A DNA stretch of 64,000 bases. Source: Xenophilus sp. E41 (GTDB taxonomy: Bacteria > Pseudomonadota > Gammaproteobacteria > Burkholderiales > Burkholderiaceae_C). The notes beneath the pieces are model-generated. The model was given only the letters and a program-made list of their open reading frames with translations. It was not told the origin of the DNA and searched no databases. Each line of letters opens with the position of its first letter. Position 1 is the first letter of the stretch. Both the position numbers and the translations under genes were made by a program. The DNA lies in assembly GCF_003671765.1 (NCBI RefSeq), contig NZ_QPIB01000012.1:581366-645365 (forward strand). Reading direction: 5' to 3'. Below are positions 29,008 through 39,609 of the stretch, in pieces.

Positions 29008-29715
29008 ATGCGATCGATGTGGATGCGCCTGGCGGGCGCGTGCATGCTCGCCATCGGCCTGGCGCTTGCCGGCTGCGGCAGCAAGGAGCCGGAGCAGCGT
29101 GCGGCCTTCATCCAGTTCCTGCAGACCCGCGTGCTCGACCGACCCGGCGTGCGCGTGCCCAAGCCGACCGACGAACAGAAGAAGCCCTTCGGCGACTACG
29201 CGCAGCACTACGCCGTGATCGCCGACTTCAACGAGTCGATGAACCAGTCGGTGGGCCAGCCGATGGAGGCGGTCATCGCCAAGGGCTCGCCGCGATCGAT
29301 CGGCGACATCGTCGCGCGGCGTGACGACATCCGCACCGCGCGCGAGGGCGTCAAGCAGATGCGCACGGCGCTCGACGCGAACCTGGCCAAGGCCGACGCC
29401 GCCCACGCCGCGCTCAAGCAGCCGGACGACCTGAAGGCGGTGTTCGACAAGGCCTATGAGAAGACCGTGACCTTGCCCGCCGCCACCTTCCGCGAGGTAT
29501 TCCCGGCGCTCGACGCGGTGCTTGGCGGGGCCGTGCGCATCGGCGACTACATCGAGGCGCACCGCGCCCAGATCCAGATCGCCGGCAACGCGATCACGGT
29601 GAACGACGCGAAGGTGCAGGCCGAGCTCAACGCGATGCTGCAGGAACTCAACGGCCACGCCAACGCGATCAACGCGGCGCAGCGCAAGCTGCGCACGGTG
29701 GTCAGCGGCAGCTGA
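29008..29715 (+). CDS. DUF3053-family lipoprotein (YiaF-like)
   Basis: A 235-residue protein with a lipoprotein signal peptide, lipobox LALAGC (Cys about residue 24), and a helical body beginning KEPEQRAAFIQFLQTRVLDRPGVRVPKPTDEQKKPFGDY, the mark of DUF3053. A GAGGAG site is well placed before the ATG. It is anchored in the periplasm; function unknown. It follows pagL by 78 bases and converges on the DNA-repair cassette, with only six bases between the stop codons. Confidence 0.82.
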   Translation: MRSMWMRLAGACMLAIGLALAGCGSKEPEQRAAFIQFLQTRVLDRPGVRVPKPTDEQKKPFGDYAQHYAVIADFNESMNQSVGQPMEAVIAKGSPRSIGDIVARRDDIRTAREGVKQMRTALDANLAKADAAHAALKQPDDLKAVFDKAYEKTVTLPAATFREVFPALDAVLGGAVRIGDYIEAHRAQIQIAGNAITVNDAKVQAELNAMLQELNGHANAINAAQRKLRTVVSGS

Positions 29716-29721
29716 GCGACT

Positions 29722-31278
29722 TCAGCGCGCGGCCTCGAGGCCGGCGATGTCGCTGGCCTGCGAGAGGTCGTCGAGCCAGGCGCGCCACGCGTCCTCGCGC
29801 TCCGCCGGGTCGCCGCGCAGCAGGGCCGAGGGGTGCAGCGTGATCAGTACGCGACGGCCCCCGGGCCCCTCGAGCCAATGCCCGCGCTCGGCCGTCACGG
29901 CCACCGGCCGGCCCACGAGCGCGCGGGCCGCCGTGGCGCCCAGGGCAATGAAGGCGCGCGGGCGCACCTGCGCGATCTCCGATTCGAGCCAGTGCAGGCA
30001 GGCCGCGGCTTCGCGCTGGCCGGGCGTCTTGTGGATGCGCCGCTTGCCGCGAAGCTCGAACTTGAAGTGCTTCACCGCGTTGGTGACGAAGAAGTGATCG
30101 CGCGACCAGCCGAGCTCGGCCACCGCGCGATCGAAGAGCTGGCCCGAGGGCCCGACGAAGGGCCGGCCCACCAGGTCCTCCTGGTCGCCGGGCTGCTCGC
30201 CCACCACCATCAGCGCGGCATGGATCGGCCCTTCGCCCATCACCGATTGCGTGGCGTGCGCGCCGATGGGGCATTCGCGGCAACGCTCGGTCGCGCGCTT
30301 GAGCGCGGCCAGCGCCGCATTGGGATCGTCGGGCAGGGCGGCGCTGTGGTGCGGGTCCAGCGCGCGGGCTTGCTGCAGCGGCTGCACGATGCGGCGCGCC
30401 GGCACGGTGGCCGCGGCCTCGACCATGCGGCCCGAGCGCTCGTGGGCCTGCGCCGTCAGCGGCGCGATGAGTGCGGCCTCGGGCAGGTTGTGCCAGTACT
30501 TCACGGGCATCTCCTTGCGCATCATGTCGGTCTTCAGCCGCGCCGGATTGAAGATGTGCGCGTAATAGGTGAGCCACAACGCCTCGCCTGCATCGGCCGG
30601 CGGCGCATCCGCACGCGAAGCGCCCGGCCCGAAGCGCAGTTCGCCCGGCGGCAGCGAGGCATCCGGTGACTTGGGTGGGGACACGGTCGGGTCGGCCTGC
30701 GCCGGTGTCCACTGCACCGAGCGCTCCGGCGTCAGGATGGCCCAGTGCATCGCGGTGAAGCGGCGCACGAAGAAGGGCGCCACGGCCTCGACGATGTGGT
30801 GGTCGGGCTCGAACCACGCCACGTGCAGCGGCGGCTCGCCTTCGCGCTCGAGCGGACGGAAGCGCACGAAGGCCTTCATCTTGTGCAGGTCGCGGCGCAC
30901 CGCCTGCATCATGTGGCGTGCGCGCGTGCGATCGGCGTCGAGCGGGTCGTGGCGTAGCGCACGCTCGTGCACGAGGCGCCACAGCAGGCGATAGAGCAGG
31001 GCGAAGCGCGCCGGGTCCTGGTGCAGCACCACCTTCTCGCACAGCGTGAGGAAGGCCGGTGGCACAACGAAGTTCATGGCGCCTTGCGCAGCCGGGACGT
31101 GCGCCGCAGGCCGTCTGGCGTCGGAGGACGCGGTGGGCGCGAAGAGGTCTTCCGCCGCGCCGGCGGGCGTGTGCCAGGCCACGTCCTCGGGCGGCACCAG
31201 CTGCGACAGCAAGCGCCTCGCCTCGCTTCGAAAGCCGGGCCAGTCGGTTTCGCTGCTGAGGGTGACGGTGTGGCGCAT
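29722..31278 (-). CDS. DUF4130 domain fused to UdgX-type uracil-DNA glycosylase
   Basis: A 518-residue two-domain protein. The N-terminal part (about 1-270, FALLYRLLWRLVHERALRHDPLD, FVRFRPLE, MHWAILTPERSV) is the DUF4130/TIGR03915 'probable DNA metabolism' domain. The C-terminal part (about 330-518) is a family 4/UdgX uracil-DNA glycosylase with GEQPGDQEDLVGRPFVGPSG and LHPSALLR. It has the UdgX hallmark GKRRIHKTP; His416 corresponds to the histidine by which UdgX covalently captures the abasic site after uracil excision. Cys333 and Cys336 belong to the iron-sulfur site. It lies downstream of a radical SAM gene, its usual partner. Confidence 0.9.
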   Translation of the reverse strand: MRHTVTLSSETDWPGFRSEARRLLSQLVPPEDVAWHTPAGAAEDLFAPTASSDARRPAAHVPAAQGAMNFVVPPAFLTLCEKVVLHQDPARFALLYRLLWRLVHERALRHDPLDADRTRARHMMQAVRRDLHKMKAFVRFRPLEREGEPPLHVAWFEPDHHIVEAVAPFFVRRFTAMHWAILTPERSVQWTPAQADPTVSPPKSPDASLPPGELRFGPGASRADAPPADAGEALWLTYYAHIFNPARLKTDMMRKEMPVKYWHNLPEAALIAPLTAQAHERSGRMVEAAATVPARRIVQPLQQARALDPHHSAALPDDPNAALAALKRATERCRECPIGAHATQSVMGEGPIHAALMVVGEQPGDQEDLVGRPFVGPSGQLFDRAVAELGWSRDHFFVTNAVKHFKFELRGKRRIHKTPGQREAAACLHWLESEIAQVRPRAFIALGATAARALVGRPVAVTAERGHWLEGPGGRRVLITLHPSALLRGDPAEREDAWRAWLDDLSQASDIAGLEAAR

Positions 31279-31395
31279 GAGCCTCAAGCTAGGGTGGAGG
31301 ACAGGGCGCGTGTGTAGGTGACCGGCGCGCGGGACGGGCAGCGAAATCGTGCAGCCCCGCCAGCAGCAGGCAGCACCCACCCGTGGGGACGCACC

Positions 31396-32673
<1,278 letters not shown>

Positions 32674-32734
32674 TGGATGAATTTACAGTGATTCGGCGGT
32701 GCGCGCCACACCGCCCGTCGGCCACCAGGGGGCG

Positions 32735-33001
32735 CTACGGCGCCTTCTTCGACTGGCCGGCCGGGTCGCTGGAGGCCGGCGCGCCTTCGCCCGAACCGGG
32801 CGCGGGTGCCGGCGTGACGGGTTGCACGGCCGCACCGGCGCCGGTGGGCTCGCTCGGGTGGGGCGCGCTGCTCGACGTGCCCGGCGAGGTGGCAGCCGGG
32901 GGTGTGGCGGCGGGGGCGGCAGTGTCATTGCCGCTCTTGCCGCAGGCCGTGAGGGCTGCCGCGGTGATGCCGAGGGCGAGAAGACGGGTCAGGGGGGTCA
33001 T
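32735..33001 (-). CDS. Small Pro/Ala-rich lipoprotein
   Basis: An 88-residue protein with a lipoprotein signal (MTPLTRLLALGITAAALTAC, Cys20) and a low-complexity Pro/Ala/Ser tail without structure-forming motifs. It follows the ybhP-clsB-ybhN genes by 44 bases and may be cotranscribed. A GGAGAC site lies just before the ATG. Function unknown. Confidence 0.7.
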   Translation of the reverse strand: MTPLTRLLALGITAAALTACGKSGNDTAAPAATPPAATSPGTSSSAPHPSEPTGAGAAVQPVTPAPAPGSGEGAPASSDPAGQSKKAP

Positions 33002-33045
33002 GGTTGTCTCCTGGAGACGAGGGGAAGGCCCGGAAGGGCCACGGT

Positions 33046-34143
33046 TCAGTCCGGCGCCGACGCGCCGTGGGTGGCCAGCCGGCGCGCCTGCGCCTCCATG
33101 GCCAGGTAGAGCACCACCGCGACGGCGAGCGGTGCCCAGTAGTACACGGCGCGATAGCACAGCACCGCGGCGATCAGCGCCGTGCTCGTGAGCGGGGGTG
33201 CCAGGAGGGCGACGAACACCGCCTCCAGCACGCCCAGCCCGGCGGGCACGCGCGACATGAGGCCGGCGACCGCGCCGATCAGCAGCACGCCCAGCGCCAT
33301 GGGGTAGGGCACGCGTTCCTGCAGCAGCACGGACATCGCGAGCCCCATCACGCCCCAGTTGGCGCACGACAGGGCCAGCTGCACGAAGGCCACGCGCAGG
33401 CTGGGCAGGGCGATGTCGTGGCCGCGCACGGTCCACTCGCGGCGGCTCGAGAACGCGCAGGCGACGAGGTAGGCCAGCGCGACGGCGACCAGCGCCGCGC
33501 CCAGTGCACGCAAGGCGGTGCGGCCCAGGTGCCAGTCGTCGGGCAGGGCCAGCGGCCACAGCAGGAAGGCCAGCCCGGCCAGCAGGAAGTAGCCCAGCCA
33601 GTTGGTGAGCATGCTCATGCCCACCACGCGCGTGATCTGGCCGGGCGCCAGGCCGAGCCGCGAGTACAGCCGCACCCGCATGCCCACCGCGCCGACGATC
33701 GTGCCCATGTTCAGGTTGAAGGCGTAGCTCACGAAGGTGATCGCCATCACGGTGGGCACCGGCAGGCGGTGCCCCGTGTAGTGCCGGCCGACGAGGTCGA
33801 AGCTGGCGTAGATGCAATGGCTCAGCGCGGCCAGGGCCGCCGCCACGAGCAGCGTGCGCAGCGGGTAGGCGCGCATGGTGGCGAACACCTGCGCCCATTC
33901 GATGGCGCGCGCCTGGCTCACCAGCAGCACGGCCACGAAGGCGAGGAAGCCCAGCACAATCAGGCGCTTGGCCCAGGGCCACCACGGCCGCGCACGCCAG
34001 GCCTGCAGGCGCCGTCCCCCGCCGGTCGGAGCGCGCGCGTCGCCCGATGGCAGGCGGCTGGTCGGCCCGGCGGTGGACGAAGGCGCCATGGCGTCTCGCG
34101 TGGGTGCCTCAGGCGGCGTCGGTCTGTGCGACCGATCCGTCAT
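33046..34143 (-). CDS. ybhN: YbhN-like membrane protein (UPF0104, lysylphosphatidylglycerol synthase TM family)
   Basis: A 365-residue integral membrane protein with about eight hydrophobic segments after a basic, disordered N-terminus of 60 residues. Features include FVSYAFNLNMGTIVGAVGMRVRLYSRLGL and GLMSRVPAGLGVLEAVFVALL, typical of the UPF0104/AglD2 group. It sits in the conserved order ybhP-clsB-ybhN known from enterobacteria, where the products are linked to cardiolipin synthesis. The ATG at 34143 overlaps the end of clsB by 35 bases; an in-frame ATG at 34089 would remove the overlap. Confidence 0.87.
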   Translation of the reverse strand: MTDRSHRPTPPEAPTRDAMAPSSTAGPTSRLPSGDARAPTGGGRRLQAWRARPWWPWAKRLIVLGFLAFVAVLLVSQARAIEWAQVFATMRAYPLRTLLVAAALAALSHCIYASFDLVGRHYTGHRLPVPTVMAITFVSYAFNLNMGTIVGAVGMRVRLYSRLGLAPGQITRVVGMSMLTNWLGYFLLAGLAFLLWPLALPDDWHLGRTALRALGAALVAVALAYLVACAFSSRREWTVRGHDIALPSLRVAFVQLALSCANWGVMGLAMSVLLQERVPYPMALGVLLIGAVAGLMSRVPAGLGVLEAVFVALLAPPLTSTALIAAVLCYRAVYYWAPLAVAVVLYLAMEAQARRLATHGASAPD

Positions 34144-35356
34144 GGCCGCGCTCGCGCGGCGGCTGCGTCGGCACGGCGGGCTTGAGCCGCGGCGCATGGC
34201 GCGGCAGCCAGCCGGCCCACGACGGGTACCAGCGCATGAAGTGGAAGACGAAGAAACTGCGCACCAGGCGCCAGCCGCTCCATTCACCCAGCGCCTCGAC
34301 TTCGATCTGCTTGCAGCTGTGCCGCATCAGATGGTCGAGCCGCTCGGTCAGCACGCGGTTGAAGTCCCGGTCGCGGATGATGACGTTGGCCTCGAGGTTG
34401 AGCGACAGGCTCAGCGGGTCGAGGTTGCTCGAACCGACCGTGCTCCACACGTCGTCGACCACCGCCACCTTGCCGTGCAGCGGGCGTTCGCAGTACTCGT
34501 GGATCTTCACGCCCGCATTCAGAAGATGGTGGTAGAGCATGCTGGCCGCCGTCTTGACGATCGGCATGTCGGGCTCGCCCTGAAGGATGAGGCGAACGTC
34601 GACGCCACGGCGCGCCGCGCGACGCAGGTCCTTGATGAGCCGGTAACCGGGAAAGAAGTAGGCGTTGGCAATGACGATGCGCTGCCGCGCGGTGCGGATC
34701 GCGGCGCGGTAGTGGCGCTCGATGTCGGTCGTGTGGCGGCGGTTGTCGCGGGTGACGAACATCACCTCGGCCTGGCCGGTGGGCGCGTTCTCCACGTCGG
34801 CGGTGCGACGCAGGCGCCGGCGGAACCAGCCCGCGCCCTTGCCGCCCACCGCGATCGCATGCAGCACGAAGCGATGGATCTCGCTCACGACCGGGCCGGT
34901 GAGCTCCACCGCATAGTCCTGCTTGGCCTTGGGACCGAAATCCATCACGTGGTCGGCCGAGTAGTTGATGCCGCCGACGAAGGCGCGCAGGCCGTCGATG
35001 ACAACGATCTTGCGGTGCATGCGCCGAAAGACGTTGAGCCGCTGGCCCAGGAAGCGCGAGCCCGGGTCGAACACGCGCACGCGCACGCCCGCCTGCCCCA
35101 GGCTGTCGAGGAAGGCGGCCGACAGGTCGGGCGAACCGAAGCCGTCGATCATCAGGTCGACCTTGACGCCGCGGCGCGCTGCCTCGCACAGCGCCGCATG
35201 CAGGCCCTGCCCGATCTTGTCCTCGAACAGGATGAAGGTCTCGACGATCACCTCGCGCTCGGCGGCGCGGATGGCCTCGAAGACGCGCGGGAAGAAGGCC
35301 TCGCCGTTCTCCAACAGTTCGACTTCGTTGCCGGGGTACCAGCGGCGTCCGCTCAT
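34109..35356 (-). CDS. clsB: Cardiolipin synthase B
   Basis: A 415-residue phospholipase D superfamily protein with two HKD motifs: HRKIVVIDGLRAFVGGIN and HGKVAVVDDVWSTVGSSN. The start SGRRWYPGNEVELLENGEAFFPRVFEAI matches the ClsB N-terminus. It makes cardiolipin from phosphatidylglycerol at the inner membrane. The ATG at 35356 has GGGAG seven bases upstream; another ATG two codons earlier would put that site too close. It lies 25 bases after ybhP. Confidence 0.92.
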   Translation of the reverse strand: MSGRRWYPGNEVELLENGEAFFPRVFEAIRAAEREVIVETFILFEDKIGQGLHAALCEAARRGVKVDLMIDGFGSPDLSAAFLDSLGQAGVRVRVFDPGSRFLGQRLNVFRRMHRKIVVIDGLRAFVGGINYSADHVMDFGPKAKQDYAVELTGPVVSEIHRFVLHAIAVGGKGAGWFRRRLRRTADVENAPTGQAEVMFVTRDNRRHTTDIERHYRAAIRTARQRIVIANAYFFPGYRLIKDLRRAARRGVDVRLILQGEPDMPIVKTAASMLYHHLLNAGVKIHEYCERPLHGKVAVVDDVWSTVGSSNLDPLSLSLNLEANVIIRDRDFNRVLTERLDHLMRHSCKQIEVEALGEWSGWRLVRSFFVFHFMRWYPSWAGWLPRHAPRLKPAVPTQPPRERGHDGSVAQTDAA

Positions 35357-35381
35357 GGGCATGCTCCCTTGTCGTCGTTGT

Positions 35382-36176
35382 TCACAGGTCGATCTCCGCC
35401 ACGAGCGGCGCATGGTCCGACAGGTGCGACCACGGCTGGCGCGGCAGCACCACCGGTGCGTGCGCGCCCGCGTTGCGCACATAGATGCGATCCAGCGGCA
35501 GCATCGGGAAGCGCGAAGGAAAAGTCTTCGCGGCGCGGCCGTTGGCATGCTTGAAGACTTCGCGCAGGCCGGCGCCCTGCTCCAGCACCTCGTGCGCGCG
35601 GCTGCGCCAGTCGTTGAAGTCGCCGGCCACCACCAGCGGCGCATCGGCCGGCACCTCGTCGCGCACGATGTGGCACAGCAGCTCCAGCTGCTGCTGGCGG
35701 TGCGCCTCGGCCAGGCCCAGGTGCGCGCAGATCACGTGCACGTCGACCGTGCGGCCGGGCAGGCGCAGCGCGCAGTGCAGCAGGCCACGCTTCTCGGGGC
35801 CGGCGATCGACACGTCGTGGTTGCGGTGGTGCACGATGGGGAATTTCGACAGCACCGCATTGCCGTGGTGGCCACGCGGGTACACCGCGTTGCGCCCATA
35901 GGCGAACTGCGGCCACATGGTGTCGGCCAGGAATTCGTAGTGCGGCGCCTCCGGCCAGTTGTCCACCCGCTTCTGGTGCTGCGAATGCGTGCCCAGCACC
36001 TCCTGCAGGAAGACGACGTCGGCCCCCACCGTGCGCACGGCATCGCGCAGCTCGGGCAGGATGAACTTGCGGTTGAGCGCCGTGAAACCCTTGTGGGTGT
36101 TCACCGTCATCACCTTCAGCGACTTGGGTGGTGCGGCGGCGGCCAGCGGCAGATGGGGTTCGGAAAGGAGTGCCAC
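35382..36176 (-). CDS. ybhP: YbhP-like endonuclease/exonuclease/phosphatase-fold protein
   Basis: A 264-residue protein of the EEP superfamily. Motifs are [11 protein letters not shown] (first strand), [13 protein letters not shown] (catalytic Glu), [32 protein letters not shown] and [11 protein letters not shown]. It is the first gene of ybhP-clsB-ybhN, so a role in phospholipid metabolism is as likely as nucleic acid cleavage. The start is uncertain: I use the GTG at 36176; another GTG lies at 36260. Confidence 0.85.
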   Translation of the reverse strand: MALLSEPHLPLAAAAPPKSLKVMTVNTHKGFTALNRKFILPELRDAVRTVGADVVFLQEVLGTHSQHQKRVDNWPEAPHYEFLADTMWPQFAYGRNAVYPRGHHGNAVLSKFPIVHHRNHDVSIAGPEKRGLLHCALRLPGRTVDVHVICAHLGLAEAHRQQQLELLCHIVRDEVPADAPLVVAGDFNDWRSRAHEVLEQGAGLREVFKHANGRAAKTFPSRFPMLPLDRIYVRNAGAHAPVVLPRQPWSHLSDHAPLVAEIDL

Positions 36177-36402
36177 CCTGCGATTTGTACGGGGCAGGGT
36201 CGTCCCCGCCTGTAGGAAGGTGTCAGCTTCTTGCCGTCCGAATTTCGCGGATGCGGCCACGCGCGGTGCGTGGCATTCCTACAGCGCTGCGCCGCGCGCC
36301 CCGACAGGCGCGCAGGGGCCCGACTCCTAACTTGAAGTTCTCTTCCGGTGCCGCGGCCGGCTACGAGCGGCACCCTTGTCCCACTTTTTACAGGAGCCTC
36401 GC

Positions 36403-36825
36403 ATGAAGCCCAGCACCCTTTCCGCACTCGTCGCCGCCGGCCTGCTGGCGGCATCGGCCGCCGCCAGCGCACAGACCACCTCGGTGCCTGCCACGGAGCC
36501 AGGCGTCGCCGGCCAGGCCAGCACCATGACGCCCGCCGGCGTGCCCAACCCCCCGCAGCGCCCCGACTACAGCCAGCCGAACTCGCGCGACGGCGTGCGC
36601 ATGGGCGCGGTGTGGAACAACCACAACCAGGCCAACACCAACACGCCCGGCGGCGAAGCCAGCACCATGCGCAACAACCAGCCCAACGCCACGCCGCAGG
36701 TGGGCGAGCGCACGCGCGCCGAAGTGCGCCAGGAGGCGCTGCACCAGCCGCGTCCCTTCGGCTACACCGGCGAGCGCCCGGCCGTCGCGACCAACCCGAT
36801 CGAGTCGACCGGCACGCCCAAGTGA
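36403..36825 (+). CDS. Exported protein with internal repeat, DUF4148-like end
   Basis: A 140-residue protein with a signal peptide (MKPSTLSALVAAGLLAASAA, cleavage after SAQ) and an Asn/Pro/Gln-rich body holding two imperfect repeats (GQASTMTPAGVPNPPQRP and GEASTMRNNQPNATPQ). The C-terminal ERTRAEVRQEA resembles the charged block of DUF4148 proteins such as the one at 23101. AGGAG lies well placed before the ATG. Probably periplasmic; function unknown. A bidirectional terminator follows. Confidence 0.75.
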   Translation: MKPSTLSALVAAGLLAASAAASAQTTSVPATEPGVAGQASTMTPAGVPNPPQRPDYSQPNSRDGVRMGAVWNNHNQANTNTPGGEASTMRNNQPNATPQVGERTRAEVRQEALHQPRPFGYTGERPAVATNPIESTGTPK

Positions 36826-36857
36826 GCGCAGGCGGCCACGCGTGCCGCCTTCGAACG

Positions 36858-36894
36858 AAAAAGCCCGCTGCGCACGAAGCGCAGCGGGCTTTTT
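36858..36894. terminator. Bidirectional terminator
   Basis: AAAAAGCCCGCTGCGC pairs with GCGCAGCGGGCTTTTT around a five-base loop. T-runs on both sides serve the plus-strand gene at 36403 and the minus-strand spy-like gene at 36913. Confidence 0.95.
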
Positions 36895-36912
36895 CGTCGC
36901 CGGGCCGCGAGC

Positions 36913-37479
36913 TCAGCCCTTGGTCGGGGCCTGGGCCTCGCCGTGCGGGCGATGGCCGTGGTGGCCATGGCCGCGCGGACCCATGCGCAGGCTCTCGGCG
37001 TCGAAGGTCTTCTGCTGCGCCGGCGTGAGCTGCGCGTAGAAGGCCTTGGTCGCATCGGCACGCTTGGCGAACATCGCGCTGCGTTCGGCCTGGCGGGCCT
37101 GCATGCGGTCGATGCGCTCGGGCGTCGTCAGCTTCTCGAATTCCGCACGGCGAGCCGCACGGTCTTCGGGCTTGGGCATGGCCGGCGGCTGCAGCGCCGT
37201 CGTGTAGCTGGTCCACGCGCCCTGTTGCTGCGCGCTGAGCTGCAGCTTGTCCTTCAGGGCCGCGAGGCGCTGGGCACGGTGCTGCTGCATGCGCTCGAAG
37301 CGCTGCGCGAAGTCCTTCTTGCGCTCCATGCGCGGCTTGGCGTCCGCGGAGGTCGCCGCGGCCTGGGCCTGGGTGGCCGACAGCGGCACGTTGGAGGGAG
37401 GGGGCGTCTGCGCGGACGCGGCGAAGGCGGCAGAGGCCAGCACACCGGCCCAGACCATCCGTTGGCGAAGAGAGATCAT
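36913..37479 (-). CDS. Spy/CpxP-like LTXXQ periplasmic protein
   Basis: A 188-residue protein with a signal peptide (cleavage after ASAQ). The helical body has two LTxxQ-type motifs: LQLSAQQQGAW and AQLTPAQQKTF. The C-terminus GPRGHGHHGHRPHGE is histidine-rich and could bind metal. Spy and CpxP are periplasmic chaperones or envelope-stress modulators. Convergent with the previous gene across a shared terminator. Confidence 0.84.
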   Translation of the reverse strand: MISLRQRMVWAGVLASAAFAASAQTPPPSNVPLSATQAQAAATSADAKPRMERKKDFAQRFERMQQHRAQRLAALKDKLQLSAQQQGAWTSYTTALQPPAMPKPEDRAARRAEFEKLTTPERIDRMQARQAERSAMFAKRADATKAFYAQLTPAQQKTFDAESLRMGPRGHGHHGHRPHGEAQAPTKG

Positions 37480-37632
37480 GCGAGTCCTTCCTTTCGTGGA
37501 AATGCTGCCGCGGTGAAGAGTGCAGCAGGTGAGACGGAGTGTGGAAGGCGCGAATGTCCCGGCCGTGAGGACCGGGTCAACGCGGCGTGATCGAAGGTAA
37601 AGATGCCGTGAATGCGCGCAGCGGGGCGCCGC

Positions 37633-38709
37633 TCACTTGGGCCGCGGACGCTTCAGGCCGCGGTCGGGCACGCTCAGGCGGCCGGCGCGCAGCTCGCCGA
37701 CCGCGTGGGCCACGGCCTGCGCGACGTTGCGCACCTCCTGCTGCAGGTCCTCGTCGGCATCGAGCGTGTCGTGGCTGGTGGCATAGGGCTCGTAATAACC
37801 CAGGTAGCGGTCCAGCCGCGCCTGCTGGCCGGCATCGACCAGCCCCATCCAGTCGAGCCAGTCGCTGAGGTTGCGGCGCAGGCTCTCGATGCCGGCCACG
37901 TCGCCGTGCACGACGACGCCATACACGCGACCGTCGAGGTGCTTGGGAAAGTCCCAGCCCTGCAGCTCCAGCGCCTTGGCCTCCTCGGGCTTCTTGCCGT
38001 GCGTGGTGGTCGGGTCGGGGTTGCCGCCGTCGGCGCACACCAGCCGGTCGATCATCAGCTTGAGCGGACTGGTGGCCTGGTACCAGTGCGTGGGCGTGAG
38101 CACGATCACGCCGTGGGCCGCGACCCAGCGTTCGTAGATCTCGTTCATCCAGTCGCCGGTCTGACGCAGCGAATGGTTGGGATAGCAGCTGCAGGGCCAG
38201 TGGCACAGCGGCATGGCGGTGGAGACGCAGCCCTTGCAGGGGTGGATCTGCCGCCCGTACTCGGAGGTCACCCGGCTGAGGTCGAGCAGGTCGACCTCGA
38301 TGCCGGCCGCCTCCAGCGTCTGCTGCGCCATCTGCGCCATGCGCCAGGTCTTCGACACCTCGCCCGGGCAGGTGCCGTCGTTGCGTGGCGAGCCGTTGAC
38401 CAGCAGCACGCGCGAGCGCGTCTCGGGCCGCGCCCAGGCGGCCTGCGCGGCGTCGAGGCGGGCCTTGGCCTCCAGCCAGTCGACGGAGAGCTCGTAGTCG
38501 GGGTCGGCGTAGCCCGGCCCGGCCTTGCGCGTGACGGGCGACTTGCGGCCCTCGTCGTAGGCGTCCCAGGCGATGGACTCGAGGCGCGCGAGGGCGTCGG
38601 CCTCGGCACCGAAGGCCGGGTCCTGGAAGGGCTGCATGAAGCGCAGGTGGAACTCGCTGCGGTCGAGGTGGCCGGGCGCCTGGCCCTTGCGGATGGTGGG
38701 GGAGGTCAT
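37633..38709 (-). CDS. NADPH-dependent FMN reductase-like flavoprotein
   Basis: A 358-residue protein. The flavodoxin-like core (about 100-260) has VLLVNGSPRNDGTCPGEVSKTW (FMN phosphate loop), VIVLTPTHWYQATSPLKLMIDR (second flavin loop) and a cysteine-rich insert IHPCKGCVSTAMPLCHWPCSC. An extra N-terminal segment of about 95 residues is not part of the core. Such proteins reduce quinones, metals or aromatics with NAD(P)H; the substrate is unknown. The start ATG at 38709 gives MTSPTIRKGQ. Confidence 0.8.
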   Translation of the reverse strand: MTSPTIRKGQAPGHLDRSEFHLRFMQPFQDPAFGAEADALARLESIAWDAYDEGRKSPVTRKAGPGYADPDYELSVDWLEAKARLDAAQAAWARPETRSRVLLVNGSPRNDGTCPGEVSKTWRMAQMAQQTLEAAGIEVDLLDLSRVTSEYGRQIHPCKGCVSTAMPLCHWPCSCYPNHSLRQTGDWMNEIYERWVAAHGVIVLTPTHWYQATSPLKLMIDRLVCADGGNPDPTTTHGKKPEEAKALELQGWDFPKHLDGRVYGVVVHGDVAGIESLRRNLSDWLDWMGLVDAGQQARLDRYLGYYEPYATSHDTLDADEDLQQEVRNVAQAVAHAVGELRAGRLSVPDRGLKRPRPK

Positions 38710-38821
38710 GGCCGCGCAGTCTGGGTGCGCCGGGCGCGCGCCGGTGCCAGCGCGGGTGCCGCGCGCGGCCTCCTGCGCACCGACAGGTCTCATGGTCTGC
38801 GTGCCCTGGTCTTCTCAAGGC

Positions 38822-38876
38822 AAATCGGGCCGTGGCGCGCGCCCCGTCTACGCGAACAGCTATGAGTTCAATAGCA
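38822..38876 (-). repeat. Family A repeat abutting the racemase stop codon
   Basis: Reverse-oriented: aaatcgggccgtggcgcgcg, ccccgtctacgcgaacagc, then TATGAGTTCAATAGCA, ending exactly at the base before the racemase stop codon. Confidence 0.65.
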
Positions 38877-39608
38877 TCAGGGCAGCGCCTCGAGCTCCCA
38901 CGAAACGTTCTGCCAGGGCACGCCGAAGCACGCCGCCGCGGTGGCCGGCGCGCCGGCTGCCAGCGCCTGCACCGCCCAGTTAGCGCCGGCCTGCACGCTG
39001 TCGATCAGCGGCACCGGCACCTGCGGCGCGATGTCGGCGCCCATGCCCGCCAGGCCCGCGCCGCCGAGGATCACGGCCTCGGCACCGAAACGGTCGACGG
39101 CCTCGCGGCAGGCCTGCGCCAGCAGCACCCGCGCGCCGGCCGGGTCGGCCGCCAGTTGCGCCCCCGAGGGGGCGACGGTGTGCACGCCCGCCAGCGCCTC
39201 GCCCTGGCCCAGCGCCTGCGCCAGCCGCTCGAGCATCGGCTTCCAGCGCTCGCCGCCGGTGACGACGGCATAGCGCCCGCGGCGCGCTGCGGCCAGGAAG
39301 GACGCCTCGGCCAGCCCGCTCGCCGGCACGCCGGCGCCCTCGCGCAGCGCGAACAGCCCCGGGTCGCCGAAGCAGCCGATGAGCACGGCATCCGCCGCGA
39401 GCCCCTGCGCCCGGGCCACCGCCCAGGCATCGAGCACCGTGTGCTGCGCGACCGCGTAGCTGGCCTCCGACGAGATGTAGGGCGCACCGAAGCGCGCGGT
39501 GAGCGTGTGCACGTCGATGCCCGCGCCGACGGCGGCCTTCACATGCTGCTGCAGCAGCGCACTGACGCTGGTCGAGGTGTTGGGGTTGATGACCAGCAGC
39601 GAGGGCAC
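38877..39608 (-). CDS. Hydantoin/aspartate-glutamate racemase family protein
   Basis: A 243-residue protein. It starts with LLVINPNTSTSVSALLQQHV (substrate loop) and has the two catalytic cysteine regions of the family: VLIGCFGDPGLF holds the first Cys. The second position, in AVILGGAGLAGM, has Gly-Gly-Ala where many family members have Gly-Cys, so the second catalytic cysteine appears missing. It is then perhaps not a normal two-base racemase; related proteins include hydantoin racemase and maleate cis-trans isomerase. GTG start one base after the permease stop. Last gene of the ABC transporter operon. Confidence 0.78.
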   Translation of the reverse strand: MPSLLVINPNTSTSVSALLQQHVKAAVGAGIDVHTLTARFGAPYISSEASYAVAQHTVLDAWAVARAQGLAADAVLIGCFGDPGLFALREGAGVPASGLAEASFLAAARRGRYAVVTGGERWKPMLERLAQALGQGEALAGVHTVAPSGAQLAADPAGARVLLAQACREAVDRFGAEAVILGGAGLAGMGADIAPQVPVPLIDSVQAGANWAVQALAAGAPATAAACFGVPWQNVSWELEALP

Positions 39609-39609
39609 G